Positions 37,224 to 46,648 of a stretch of DNA of 64,000 nucleotides are shown piece after piece. The notes under the pieces were generated by a model, which worked only from the letters and a program-made list of their open reading frames with translations, had not been told where the DNA came from and did no database searches. The stretch's first letter is position 1; every line of letters starts with the position of its first letter. Source of the DNA: a bacterium (GTDB taxonomy: Bacteria > Verrucomicrobiota > Verrucomicrobiia > Limisphaerales > RI-55); assembly GCA_016124235.1 (NCBI GenBank), contig WGOC01000002.1, positions 270,256 to 334,255 on the forward strand. The letters run 5' to 3'. Position numbers and translations under genes: made by a program.

Positions 37224-38615
37224 TTAACGAGACCGTCGCCGGCTTTCAATCGCTCCCACCCATCCAAAATGGGGCCTGAAATCGAACGTCTCCTCCATCT
37301 GACTCAGCTTGCCTTCCCAAGCGGAATGATTCGAAATCACTTCGATATCATTGAACTGGAACGGAACAAAATTCATCTCCTTGATGCAGAAGGCATTTTT
37401 TATCAATCGAATCTTCATCGGATCAAAGCCCATCAACGTGGCCGCAACACAATCAACCGCCAACGGATGCGTACCTGCAATGATGACGCCGCAACGCTTT
37501 GGATCCGGCGCCATGGGGCCATTGCCTTCACCGCCGATAATCCCATCGACTACCGACAAATAGCGCAATGGCTTGGTTCGCCTATAGCCCGCTCCGTCAA
37601 AAAAGAAGAGGCACTTGTTCAGGTCCAATACCATCCGCCAGCAGGTGTCATTGCCGTGCCAGTTTCCCGAGCGTACCACGTTTTGCGTGTCCCCAAAAAG
37701 TAATCGACCCGCCTTTTTTATTGGAACAAAAAGCCGCGATAGAACCGGCCGATTCTTTAAGATTCGCTTGGCCGTTCCCATCCACGAATGTTCGAGTCGC
37801 GCCTTGGTCGTTGATGCAGGAAATTGGTCTCCTCCCTGATCCGGCGTGCCTTCGGTGTGATGGGGCAACCAATTCTTATTTGCATTGATTCCCACCAAGT
37901 TCTTCAGCGAACAGGTGATTCCCACCTTCTTGTGGGTCTTTAGCTTTGGAATATTAATAAATACGTCCGCATTCATGGGAGTGCGACATAGCAAATACTC
38001 ATGCGTCCAATCATGATGGCGGGAGTTTGTCTCTGCCATATCATAACTTGCTCCATACAATTGGCCGCAGCCACCGAAATCGACAAACTCACTGGCCTCG
38101 TTGAGCTTAACAAGTGTGCTCCCCGAAGGATCTCCGGGCAGCTTGGTCTTTGAAACGGTCACCCCATCGACTGCCAGCCATTCCTCTGGTCGCAGGTCCA
38201 ACAAATTGATTTCCACTCCAGGAAAATCTCTCCGACACACTTCGACCATTTCGTCTAAACGACAGTAGTCGCGGATCTTCGCAAATGAGGAGTCGGTCTG
38301 AGGAGCATCGCAAATAATGATGCTACCGCTGCCCCGCAGCTGCGGAGCAACCCAGCGGACCACTCCCTCGATCACTGCTGGATGGGTCACGACATGTTCC
38401 CAGTTGTCCGGGACAGGTCGCCGCTCGTCATGTTCCTTGACCCAGTTGGGCTTCAATACCACCCGGTCGCCAGGCGCTATCACCTCCGCGTTTAGACTCA
38501 ACGAATCAAGCGCTACAGCAATCTGGCTGCATAGTTTTCCGATATCATCATAGTATCCATCTAGGCGCAGAGCCGAAACTCTAGTCCCAATGTCGTTTTG
38601 ATTCAGGCCGTACAT
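37224..38615 (-). CDS. DUF362 domain-containing protein
   Basis: 463 aa, no signal peptide. DUF362 features: GDRVVLKPNWVKEHD near the start, VTHPAVIEGVVRW, SIIICDAPQTDSSF, MNADVFINIPKLKTHKKVGITCSLKNLVGINANKNWLPHH, VVDGIIGGEGNGPMAPDPKRCGVIIAGTHPLAVDCVAATLMGFDP. The domain's biochemical role is not established; some members carry 4Fe-4S motifs, but no CxxCxxC is present here. Next to a CapK-like ligase and a dehydrogenase in a polysaccharide locus, it probably takes part in modifying the glycan. Confidence 0.88.
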   Translation of the reverse strand: MYGLNQNDIGTRVSALRLDGYYDDIGKLCSQIAVALDSLSLNAEVIAPGDRVVLKPNWVKEHDERRPVPDNWEHVVTHPAVIEGVVRWVAPQLRGSGSIIICDAPQTDSSFAKIRDYCRLDEMVEVCRRDFPGVEINLLDLRPEEWLAVDGVTVSKTKLPGDPSGSTLVKLNEASEFVDFGGCGQLYGASYDMAETNSRHHDWTHEYLLCRTPMNADVFINIPKLKTHKKVGITCSLKNLVGINANKNWLPHHTEGTPDQGGDQFPASTTKARLEHSWMGTAKRILKNRPVLSRLFVPIKKAGRLLFGDTQNVVRSGNWHGNDTCWRMVLDLNKCLFFFDGAGYRRTKPLRYLSVVDGIIGGEGNGPMAPDPKRCGVIIAGTHPLAVDCVAATLMGFDPMKIRLIKNAFCIKEMNFVPFQFNDIEVISNHSAWEGKLSQMEETFDFRPHFGWVGAIESRRRSR

Positions 38616-38707
38616 TGCCAGGAGTAGTCTAATGCAACCCCCTAGTTCATAGCAAATAGAGGCATCCTATTTTTGCGCAAAGAAATCTAGTGATCCGATT
38701 GATCGTT

Positions 38708-39871
38708 TTATTCCTCAACTCCACAATTGCCAACAATTCGGAGCGCTTTGATTACTTCTTCAACTGTAATCTTTTTCATCCATCTGGTGCCTAGGTGGGT
38801 ATTCTTATCCGTCGGATGACAAATCTGAAATCCCGGATCCTGTTGATGCGAGACGACACGGCTACGCGGACCGCTGGGAGCCCAAAGAGGAAGCAATCCT
38901 TGGCCAAAAAGCGCCACAACCGGAACACCCAGCGCATCTGCCAAATGCATGGGTCCTGTGTCCAAGGAAACAAGGCCTTCCAATTGCTTCATCGCCGTCA
39001 GCCAGTCGTCGATACTTTCACATTCAATGATGGATATCAGCTTGAGCGTTTCCTTTTCGACTTCCGCAGTCTGTCCGGGACCGCATAAGGCAACGGGTTC
39101 GTTTCCATTCTCTCGCAGCCAGGTCGTTAATTTTGCCCATTTGGAAGCTTCCCAGTATTTCCCCCGCCACGGAGCAATCGGAACAATACCAATTCGCCTA
39201 CTTCTGGCGAAATCCTCGGGCTGCAACGTTGCTGCACTCTGGATCTGCGGCGGAGAATGATCCAAGACAGGAACCCCGAGAGGTTGTAAAAGATCAAGTG
39301 CCACCTCCCAACGTGGCAGTCCATGCCGGAACGGAACAACTGACGCTGCATAGGTGGCCACTTTCAAATTACTACCGAGATACTGACTTAAGGAAACTAC
39401 ATCACGACACCCCGCCAAATAAAGAAGGATGACACTTCGGATATCGCCGCGAGGATCAATCCCGATGGAGCCACATCCAACTCTACGCAGTTCGTCAACG
39501 AAACGCCAAAATGCGAGGTTGAACCAACGAGATATCCGCGTCTTTTCCCGGCTTTTGTACCCGGACCAAGGCACTTCGGACGCGGTCCATCCAGAAAGGG
39601 AATGAGCAGCTAACAATCGTTGCCAACGATTCTGGCCGGAGAATTGAACCTGATATCCCGCAAGAATAATGTTTCTGACCAATGGCTCGAGTGTAATAAT
39701 ATCACCCATCCCAAAAGGTTCTATGACCAGCACCCGAGATGGACTTCCAATTGCAATTCTTCTATATTTTATTCTCCTACCGAGTCGCAACAACGCGGCG
39801 CAAAGGCCAAGCATCCAGCAAATGACCCGCTTCGAAACAGGCACTCGGATTTCATCTTTGTGTTCGTTCAT
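38708..39871 (-). CDS. Glycosyltransferase family 9 (heptosyltransferase-like)
   Basis: 387 aa from ATG 39871 (a GTG six bases upstream is possible). GT-B fold: RVLVIEPFGMGDIITLEPLVRNI near the N-terminus, with the D in GMGDI typical of heptosyltransferases; VGIVPIAPWRGKYWEASKWAKL and LVSLDTGPMHLADALGVPVVALFGQ in the C-terminal domain. A hydrophobic stretch near the start (ICWMLGLCAALLRLG) may attach it to the membrane. Transcribed away from the methyltransferase gene on the other strand. Confidence 0.87.
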   Translation of the reverse strand: MNEHKDEIRVPVSKRVICWMLGLCAALLRLGRRIKYRRIAIGSPSRVLVIEPFGMGDIITLEPLVRNIILAGYQVQFSGQNRWQRLLAAHSLSGWTASEVPWSGYKSREKTRISRWFNLAFWRFVDELRRVGCGSIGIDPRGDIRSVILLYLAGCRDVVSLSQYLGSNLKVATYAASVVPFRHGLPRWEVALDLLQPLGVPVLDHSPPQIQSAATLQPEDFARSRRIGIVPIAPWRGKYWEASKWAKLTTWLRENGNEPVALCGPGQTAEVEKETLKLISIIECESIDDWLTAMKQLEGLVSLDTGPMHLADALGVPVVALFGQGLLPLWAPSGPRSRVVSHQQDPGFQICHPTDKNTHLGTRWMKKITVEEVIKALRIVGNCGVEE

Positions 39872-40352
39872 CGCCACGATCCCGACTTGCCAGCCGTCTC
39901 GACGTGCTTGATGCCATACGGAGAAATCTCGGCTGCATCGGTTTCTCTCAATCTGGTCCTTTGCTCACTTAGCCAAAAAAAGTTCACGCCAAATGTGGCT
40001 GTTTAGATAAATCCTCTGCAAACCGCTTGCTCGTAAACTCCGGAATGGATCATGAAGTCAAATGAATATCGATGGAGACAGAATAGCCAATACAATAAAT
40101 GCGTCTCGCGGACTGTAAGTATTTCTCTGAGAACTTGTCGATAGCGTGTCCAAATTGAGTTACTGGCGTTGGGTCAAATGTGGCGTCCACACATGCCCGG
40201 GATCGGAATCGAAAAACTGGCCAAATCTGTCGGAATTTTGGGATGCGTTAGTGGACCGCAACTACTCTGTAGAGCAGAGCCCAGGAACCACTCTTGATAT
40301 AATATGAATCTACAGCAAAACTCCGCTTTTCGGACGCAGGCACTTTTCAAAA
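39872..40352. other. Divergent intergenic region, 481 bp
   Basis: Separates the minus-strand GT9 gene from the plus-strand methyltransferase gene. I see no convincing reading frame or RNA. It must hold the promoters of both divergent units; one plus-strand candidate is listed at 40295-40303. The rest shows no repeat or hairpin I could support. Confidence 0.6.
40295..40303 (+). promoter_or_regulatory. Extended -10 promoter candidate for the plus-strand island
   Basis: TTGATATAAT ends at 40303: TATAAT at 40298-40303 preceded by TG and one base, a perfect extended -10. No matching -35 is present, which extended -10 promoters tolerate. Expected start near 40310, giving a leader of ~43 nt before the ATG at 40353. 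Confidence 0.5.
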
Positions 40353-41084
40353 ATGAAATTCACTGATTGGCAAAAGAATTGGGAAGCTCTTGGTGACAAC
40401 GATCCGCTCTGGGTGATTCTAACTAACCCGGAAAAAAAGGGGGGCCGTTGGAGCCCGGATGAGTTCTTCCAAACCGGCCGGACGGAAATCGAGGAACTGT
40501 TGGCGACGCTGGAGCAGCGAGGCGTCGGCATGGCCCGCAATGTCGCGCTCGATTTTGGCTGTGGAGTGGGGAGGTTGACACAAGCGCTCGCGCCACATTT
40601 CCGCGAAGTTCATGGGGTCGATATTTCCAGCTCAATGATCCGCCATGCAAATTCATTCAACCAATATCAATCACATTGCCACTATCATGTTAACCCGCAG
40701 CCTGAGCTGGCGCTGTTTGCGTCCGGAACCATTGACCTTATTTACACCAACATTGTCCTTCAACATATCATGCCGAAAGATAGTGTCGCGTATTTGCGCG
40801 AGTTTGTTAGACTGCTTACACCAAGCGGTATTGCGGTTTTCCAGATTCTCGTCCCAACGTTTCGCCGTCGGCTTTTCCCACAATTCCTCGTAGATGCGTT
40901 ACGCCGCTATCGACATGGCAATGAGCCACATTTTGGAATGTTTGGTATACCATACAAAGTGATCACAAACCTGCTGGAGTCATTGCCCATTAAGGTCCTG
41001 TGGGTGGAAGACGTTACTTCGGCGGATCTCGGATGGCGTTGGATCAGTCTTCGCTACTGTATCCGCAAAGAGGCGACAAACTAA
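40353..41084 (+). CDS. SAM-dependent methyltransferase (class I)
   Basis: 243 aa. Rossmann methyltransferase with motif I VALDFGCGVGRLTQALAP (about 65-82), the acidic residue of motif II in VHGVDISSSMI, and IDLIYTNIVLQHIMP as motif IV. Probably methylates a sugar or small metabolite; substrate cannot be told. First gene of a plus-strand island inserted in an otherwise minus-strand locus. No Shine-Dalgarno is evident before the ATG. Confidence 0.85.
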   Translation: MKFTDWQKNWEALGDNDPLWVILTNPEKKGGRWSPDEFFQTGRTEIEELLATLEQRGVGMARNVALDFGCGVGRLTQALAPHFREVHGVDISSSMIRHANSFNQYQSHCHYHVNPQPELALFASGTIDLIYTNIVLQHIMPKDSVAYLREFVRLLTPSGIAVFQILVPTFRRRLFPQFLVDALRRYRHGNEPHFGMFGIPYKVITNLLESLPIKVLWVEDVTSADLGWRWISLRYCIRKEATN

Positions 41085-41417
41085 AACCAAATATCAACTT
41101 TGTCGCCAAACCACGCTTGAGAACTGGCCACGAAAACAAGATCGAAAGCCACCTTTTATAATAGAGCAGATGTTGTGGCAAACGAGTCGGGCCCAACCTG
41201 CGGCTATCGGTAGTCGGCCTTTCTGGCGAACGAAATGTACCGATACTGAGTCTCATTCCGTTGTAATCGCCTAATACGAGTGGTCAGCGAGTTCGCACGC
41301 CTTTCTTCCCTTAAGTTTGGGCAATCGGCGCTATTTCTCTGTTGAATTACGGTTCATATTTGTATAGGGACGATTTATAAAAGCGAGACTCGGTTGCCGC
41401 GTATTAGAAAAATTCAT
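41085..41417. other. Intergenic region, 333 bp
   Basis: Between the methyltransferase and beta-helix genes. It contains a TATAAT at 41157-41162 and an AT-rich TTTATAAAAG near 41375, either of which could be a -10 element, but neither has a convincing -35. No gene, repeat or terminator seen. Confidence 0.5.
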
Positions 41418-42746
41418 ATGAGCTCAGATGCTTCCAGATCAAAGTGGCGATTAATCGTGGCCATTTCTGCGACCTCTCTTCTGTGTCTGACCGCAATCGG
41501 CTCCTATGCTCCACCGGATTGTATCTATGTCGCGAACCGACCTGACGGGATTGATGGCATTGGGACGTCCGCTGATCCTCGGCATGCCGGAACCGCAACT
41601 GCATTTGATGCAATATTGGCAGCAGCACCCAAGAATTCGACAATCAATCTATTCCCTGGAAACTATTTGACGATGGGGTGTGGTCGTAATCCAAATTTGA
41701 AAGCCGGGTGCCAATTACGAGCCTTCGCGGGGAATGTAACTCTGAAGCTGGCAGATGATGCTATACCACTAGCAGGGCGAAAGTACCTCATGATTGTCGG
41801 GGCGGGCTCAAACTTGGTTGAGGGACTCACTCTTGATATGAACGCGTCGGTGCTCTGCACTGTGACTGGGCGATGCAGCGGCAACGCGATTGCGTTAAAG
41901 GGCGGAAATTCACGAGTTAGTTACTGTGTCGCACGGAATATCCGTGGGGACCAGAGTAACGGACTGGAATCGTTCCCTTTTTTCGCCGGCGAAGAAACCT
42001 ATTCTACAAATTTTGCCGGCGGCAATGTCATTTCCAATAACCGAATCAGCGACGTGCTTCCTGACATCATTAATTCCCCCAATTGGATTCAGCAGAACAA
42101 GTTTGCCTATGTATCGTGCTTTGTTTCCGACAACCTCAATCCAAAAGGTGGGATCAGTGTTATCGAAAACAATGTACTGGATAGCCCTGGTGCCATTTGC
42201 TGGACGTTAACTACGTTTTATGGATATAGCGGCATTGTTCGTGGAAACATTGCATCGTCGCCGACTCACAGTGGATTCTACATGGACACCGGTGGTTCCA
42301 CTAACGTGGTTGTGCAGAATAATCGTCTCCGATCCAATATCGGCATGTATATCTCGGTCCAAGGGCGGAATTGGCACGATATCGTTTTTCGGGATAACAC
42401 GCTTGAGTGGCAACCGTCTGGCAATTGGTCCGGTGGCGGTTGGCAATACCTCGCCAGCTTGTATGAGCGAAGCGACCTAAAAGGTGGCGGATTATCCAGC
42501 ATCAGAATTGAAAACAATAGTGTGATATATCCTAATGTGGGAACCGGAACCTACCTGCGGTACGGCGTAACGTGCGGGGCGTCTTCTAAAATATTGTCTT
42601 TCTCGGTCACAAATATGGTATTGAGAGGAAATAGTCTACCGACTGAAACGAGCAATTCTCTTTCGGGATTTGTGGCGCGAGCGTGGACCGTGGAGGATAA
42701 CCGCCGCGAAGATGGTTCATTAGTACTCGGGGACACAGCCAAATAA
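41418..42746 (+). CDS. Exported right-handed parallel beta-helix protein
   Basis: 442 aa from ATG 41418 (a TTG 24 bp upstream is less likely). Signal peptide (LIVAISATSLLCLTAIGSYA). The body has beta-helix coil repeats typical of pectate-lyase-like proteins: KGGNSRVSYCVARNIRG, GGNVISNNRISDV, GGISVIENNVLDSPGA, GSTNVVVQNNRLRSNIGM, LSSIRIENNSVIYP, ending NMVLRGNSLP. Asn ladders are visible in several coils. Such proteins often cleave, epimerise or bind polysaccharide outside the cell; with AlgD nearby a role on uronate polymer is possible, but no catalytic residues could be assigned. Confidence 0.8.
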   Translation: MSSDASRSKWRLIVAISATSLLCLTAIGSYAPPDCIYVANRPDGIDGIGTSADPRHAGTATAFDAILAAAPKNSTINLFPGNYLTMGCGRNPNLKAGCQLRAFAGNVTLKLADDAIPLAGRKYLMIVGAGSNLVEGLTLDMNASVLCTVTGRCSGNAIALKGGNSRVSYCVARNIRGDQSNGLESFPFFAGEETYSTNFAGGNVISNNRISDVLPDIINSPNWIQQNKFAYVSCFVSDNLNPKGGISVIENNVLDSPGAICWTLTTFYGYSGIVRGNIASSPTHSGFYMDTGGSTNVVVQNNRLRSNIGMYISVQGRNWHDIVFRDNTLEWQPSGNWSGGGWQYLASLYERSDLKGGGLSSIRIENNSVIYPNVGTGTYLRYGVTCGASSKILSFSVTNMVLRGNSLPTETSNSLSGFVARAWTVEDNRREDGSLVLGDTAK

Positions 42747-42855
42747 TTCTATCGTTGCAAGCCGACCTCGGCGATTCAGTGCCGGAAATATGGACTGTAC
42801 GATTCTCTTGAATTCCAATAATAGCTCTCGCGTCCGCGAATAAGTCCTTCAGCTG

Positions 42856-45297
42856 ATGGCAAAACTTGAACCACCGAATTACTCAAGCGCGGCGTTCAAT
42901 AACCGAACGAGAATCTGGCTGGTGTCAATTATGCTAACTGCGTGGCTACCCAGCGCGTGGGCCTCTCTCCAGTTCTCTGGATTTGCAGATGTGCATATCA
43001 CACAGGACACCTCAGATTTTCAGATTCCCTTCTCTGTAAGCGACAACGGCGGCGACCCCGGCACGTTGAAAATCACTGCAGCGGCGTCCAATCCTGACGT
43101 CATCCCCTCAACCGGGCTGATCTTGGCCGGGACGACAACGGACTGGCTGTTGACTATCACACCGGCGCCCGGGAGGACTGGATCAACTCAGGTGACAGTC
43201 AATGTGACAAACCAACTTGGGGAAACTGCCTCCATTTCGTTCACTGTGTTTGTTGATCCTCCTCCCGATCAACCACCGACATTTATTTATCAACCCTCCA
43301 TCGTAGCTCGCCCTGGTGAAAAATACCAGTTCTTAGCAACGGTTTCCGATCCGGAGGAAACAAATGTAGTCGTGAGGGCTGTAACCTTGCCGTCATGGCT
43401 CCAATTGGATTCCAATACCGACGTCCTAGACGGCATTGTGCCTCCAAATGCCCGCGACCCTGTGCTGGTGGTTCTGGAGGCGGACGATGGACATCAGGCA
43501 GCACCTGTGAGGCTAGAGTTCACCATCTATATGGCGGACATCATCCAATTAGGAAGCTTTGCTGACATCGAAGCTAAACGAGCTTCTCTCAAAAACTACA
43601 TCTGGGGTGCCGGCGGGTGGCCTACCAACCGTAATTTTTCGGATATTATTGAATACGATGGCTTCGAATACAGCGGCATCCGCTGGCCCGCCGGCAACCT
43701 CGATAAAATAATGCGTTACACCGTGTCAATGGACTACGGAATGTTATCTTACGTTTTCCACTTCATTCCCAAGGTGCCCAACGGGCGTCTTGTGGTTTAT
43801 CACTCAGGCCACGACGACGGGGTAATGGCTGAGGATTTACTGACTAACGCGTCTGGGGATGAGCAGGCTGCAGTTATTTCTAAGCTGATTGCCCGGGGTT
43901 ATGCAGTGGTTGGTATCTCCATGCCTGTTTATGGCTATTATCACAACCCCACCGTTGAAATAGCACCGGGTGTAAGTGTGCAATTGACCACACATGGAGA
44001 CATTTTTCGCTATCTCGACCATCCCTTCCGCTTTTTTCTCGAGCCGGTTGCTGTCACCCTCAATTACTGCGAAGACCATTTCAACTACGATTCGGTTTAC
44101 ATGACCGGGCTATCTGGTGGCGGGTGGACGACCACGATTTACGCTGCCATTGACCCTCGCATAAAGGGCAGCTTTCCGGTGGCCGGCAGCGTTCCCAATT
44201 ACCTTCGCCTGGGGTACGAAGGGCTCGGAGATGAGGAACAGGATGACTCTGGATTCTACCGCATCGCAAATTATTCTGAACTCTATGTCATGGGAGCAGC
44301 TGGTCCCGGGCGAATGCAGCTTCAAATACTCAATCGTTTTGATGATTGCTGCTTTTATGGCGACCGTTACACCAATTGGGTTGAAAAAGTTACCGCAGCG
44401 GTGGACTCGCTCGGTGCCGGAAATTATCAATTTTTTTCCGATGATTCGCAGACAATCCACAAAATTTCCCCCCTCGCAGCCGACACCATAATACAATCGC
44501 TACCCAAGCTCGGCGTCCTCTCGATCGGCCAAATTGGAGACAAGAGTGTAACCGAGGGCGACACACTTGAATTCAAAGTGCCTGCATTAGATACTGACAA
44601 TCCGTCCAATGAACTCGTTTATACTCTCCCATCCCCACCAACCGGCGCCATGATTGATCCCATTTCCGGATTGTTCACGTGGACACCTTCGGAAGAACAG
44701 GGGCCGGGCACGTATCCACTTTCCGTTGTCATCCAGAGCGCCAACAGCCCAACACTCTCTGCGACCAATCAATTTACTGTATTAGTCTTGGAATCAAACC
44801 GTCCGCCGGTTCTTGAACCTGTATCGGATCAACTGGCATTGGCCGGGGAGAGTTTGAAAATTCAGTTATCCGCTGCTGACCAGGACCTCCCGCCAAATCG
44901 ACTGAGTTATGTTCTCCGTGACGGCCCGGCGGGCGCCAGCCTCGATCCAGATACTGGGCTGATGACTTGGGCTGTTCCGGAGAATCAGCAACCGGCAACT
45001 AATTGGGTCGATATTGCAGTCACAGACGACGGCACCCCGCCTCAGGTAGCCGAAGCCAAATTTGCGATCATTGTCGCGGCACTCCGAAAGATTGAAATCA
45101 GTCAATCCTCAGGACAAATGGTGATAACTTGGGACGCGAGCCAAGACGCTCTCTATCAACTCGATAGCAGCGCATCACCTGCGGGACCCTGGACGCTACT
45201 TAAGGAAGTCGTCGCGACTGGCCCAATTTGCTTCGCGACCGACAAGATCAATACCGACATACCGGCGATGTATTATCGTGTCAGCCGGCTTCGATGA
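42856..45297 (+). CDS. Exported alpha/beta-hydrolase with Ig/cadherin-like domains and FYRV-type tail
   Basis: 813 aa with a signal peptide (LVSIMLTAWLPSAWAS, about 22-37). Two N-terminal beta-sandwich domains (to ~230) are followed by a hydrolase-like domain: VYMTGLSGGGWTT puts a nucleophile Ser420 in GLSGG; QTIHKISP gives His535 as the likely catalytic His. Two putative-Ig (He_PIG/cadherin-like) repeats follow, each with VTEGDTLEFKVPA- or LALAGESLKIQLSA- type starts. Then comes the ~60-residue tail MVITWDASQDALYQLDSS ... MYYRVSRLR found in three other window proteins. Probably a secreted esterase or deacylase acting on the cell's own or a foreign glycan. Its end overlaps the convergent glycosyltransferase gene by 25 bp. 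Confidence 0.78.
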   Translation: MAKLEPPNYSSAAFNNRTRIWLVSIMLTAWLPSAWASLQFSGFADVHITQDTSDFQIPFSVSDNGGDPGTLKITAAASNPDVIPSTGLILAGTTTDWLLTITPAPGRTGSTQVTVNVTNQLGETASISFTVFVDPPPDQPPTFIYQPSIVARPGEKYQFLATVSDPEETNVVVRAVTLPSWLQLDSNTDVLDGIVPPNARDPVLVVLEADDGHQAAPVRLEFTIYMADIIQLGSFADIEAKRASLKNYIWGAGGWPTNRNFSDIIEYDGFEYSGIRWPAGNLDKIMRYTVSMDYGMLSYVFHFIPKVPNGRLVVYHSGHDDGVMAEDLLTNASGDEQAAVISKLIARGYAVVGISMPVYGYYHNPTVEIAPGVSVQLTTHGDIFRYLDHPFRFFLEPVAVTLNYCEDHFNYDSVYMTGLSGGGWTTTIYAAIDPRIKGSFPVAGSVPNYLRLGYEGLGDEEQDDSGFYRIANYSELYVMGAAGPGRMQLQILNRFDDCCFYGDRYTNWVEKVTAAVDSLGAGNYQFFSDDSQTIHKISPLAADTIIQSLPKLGVLSIGQIGDKSVTEGDTLEFKVPALDTDNPSNELVYTLPSPPTGAMIDPISGLFTWTPSEEQGPGTYPLSVVIQSANSPTLSATNQFTVLVLESNRPPVLEPVSDQLALAGESLKIQLSAADQDLPPNRLSYVLRDGPAGASLDPDTGLMTWAVPENQQPATNWVDIAVTDDGTPPQVAEAKFAIIVAALRKIEISQSSGQMVITWDASQDALYQLDSSASPAGPWTLLKEVVATGPICFATDKINTDIPAMYYRVSRLR

Positions 45298-46376
45298 GGC
45301 ACATTGCCACCACAAACGAGCCGATACACCGCCTTTGTCTCCTTGGCACAACGTGTCCACGAAAATCTTAGAGATTGCTCAAGTCCCGCTGAAACACACT
45401 CCCGGCGCCGTACGTTATCGCTGGCAAGTAGCCTAAGGATCTCCAGCCACTGCACAGGCTCAAGTTCGACATAGACTGGTGCGTCTCCGCCAACTTCCGG
45501 CAGACTCGCAACGGGGCCACAGATTACCGGACAGCCCAGAGACATCGCTTCAACCACCGGAAGTCCGAATCCCTCATAAACGCTCGGAAAGGCCAATGCC
45601 AGTGCTCGACGATACAGCCACACCAATACCTCGTCTGGTTGCCTTCCCATATAATGCCAGTTGTGCGGCGGTGGACCTTCGCCAGCGACACCCACCCAAC
45701 GGCTTCCTACGATTACCAGAGGAGGCAAATTTATTCCTCTACCTGCGGCCAGCTCGTATACATTTCGCAGCAGTCGCAAATTCTTGCCTGGCTCAATCGA
45801 TCCGACGAACAAGAAAAACTCAGACGGCACTGGAAAATCTGGAGTTTTCTCTGATGTGGCGATCGCGTCCGGGTGAAAGTCGCAGCCGTTGTATACAATT
45901 TCAATTTTTCGGGCTGAAGCTCCCAAGATCTTCATGGCCTCGTCCGCAGTGAAACGACTGATACAGATCACCTTGTCCGCGCGCATCGCAGTTACGGTTT
46001 GTCTCTTGGACGAGAACCTATGCCACCGCCGGAAGCGACTCGGAAAGCGAAAGGTCGCCAAGTCATGCAAAGTGGCTACCCAGCCCAGCGATTCCGGCGG
46101 AATTACGTAAGCGCCCACAGTCGAATGAAAAACGTCCGCAGGCTGCCGTCGCAAAGCCCGCGGTCCAACCCACGGTCGCCAGACAAAATCACGATAAATG
46201 GTTTTCAGTGTTCTTTGTGGCTGTTGATAAGTAAAATTCTCGACCTCCCATGCCAACTGCCGAACTCTTATCGAATCGTCGCAGCCTTTGCACAATCCGG
46301 ATAGTAGTCCGCGAATATACCGCGCAACGCCGGCTTGCGTGGTAAACAATCCGTTTGTATCGAGTGTTACGCGCAT
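45273..46376 (-). CDS. GT4-type glycosyltransferase
   Basis: 367 aa from ATG 46376 (MRVTLDTNGLFTTQAGVARYIRG); the adjoining ATG 46379 is equally possible. GT-B features: GWVATLHDLATFRFP, DKVICISRFTADEAMKILG, FFLFVGSIEPGKNLRLL, ALAFPSVYEGFGLPVVEAMSLGCPVICG, with the EGFGLPxxE acidic motif of GT4. Cytoplasmic, repeat-unit assembly. A 272-bp gap without a gene precedes it. Confidence 0.9.
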   Translation of the reverse strand: MRVTLDTNGLFTTQAGVARYIRGLLSGLCKGCDDSIRVRQLAWEVENFTYQQPQRTLKTIYRDFVWRPWVGPRALRRQPADVFHSTVGAYVIPPESLGWVATLHDLATFRFPSRFRRWHRFSSKRQTVTAMRADKVICISRFTADEAMKILGASARKIEIVYNGCDFHPDAIATSEKTPDFPVPSEFFLFVGSIEPGKNLRLLRNVYELAAGRGINLPPLVIVGSRWVGVAGEGPPPHNWHYMGRQPDEVLVWLYRRALALAFPSVYEGFGLPVVEAMSLGCPVICGPVASLPEVGGDAPVYVELEPVQWLEILRLLASDNVRRRECVSAGLEQSLRFSWTRCAKETKAVYRLVCGGNVPHRSRLTR

Positions 46377-46648
46377 CATGGAACGAACTTGCTGCGATCT
46401 GGGGAAAAAGGTATTGAAGACTATAATAGCGGCTCCTCTACCCGGCCCTGCAGCAATCAATTGACAAACCCAAACAGTGTCCAAGCATCAACTTCGCGTG
46501 CTCGGTCGCACGCACATCGCCGGACATCATTGTGTGTCGCGAACTGATAAAGCGGTGCATTCCAATCGAAGCTGACCAATTACTGTTTTCTGTGCCACTC
46601 AAAAAACTCTGGTAAATGTGGGGCCCACGCGCCACCAACTACATTTGT

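Noticed and set aside
39620..40006. A plus-strand frame overlapping the start of the GT9 gene.
   Set aside because: Most of it is antisense to the GT9 gene and it has no recognisable motif.
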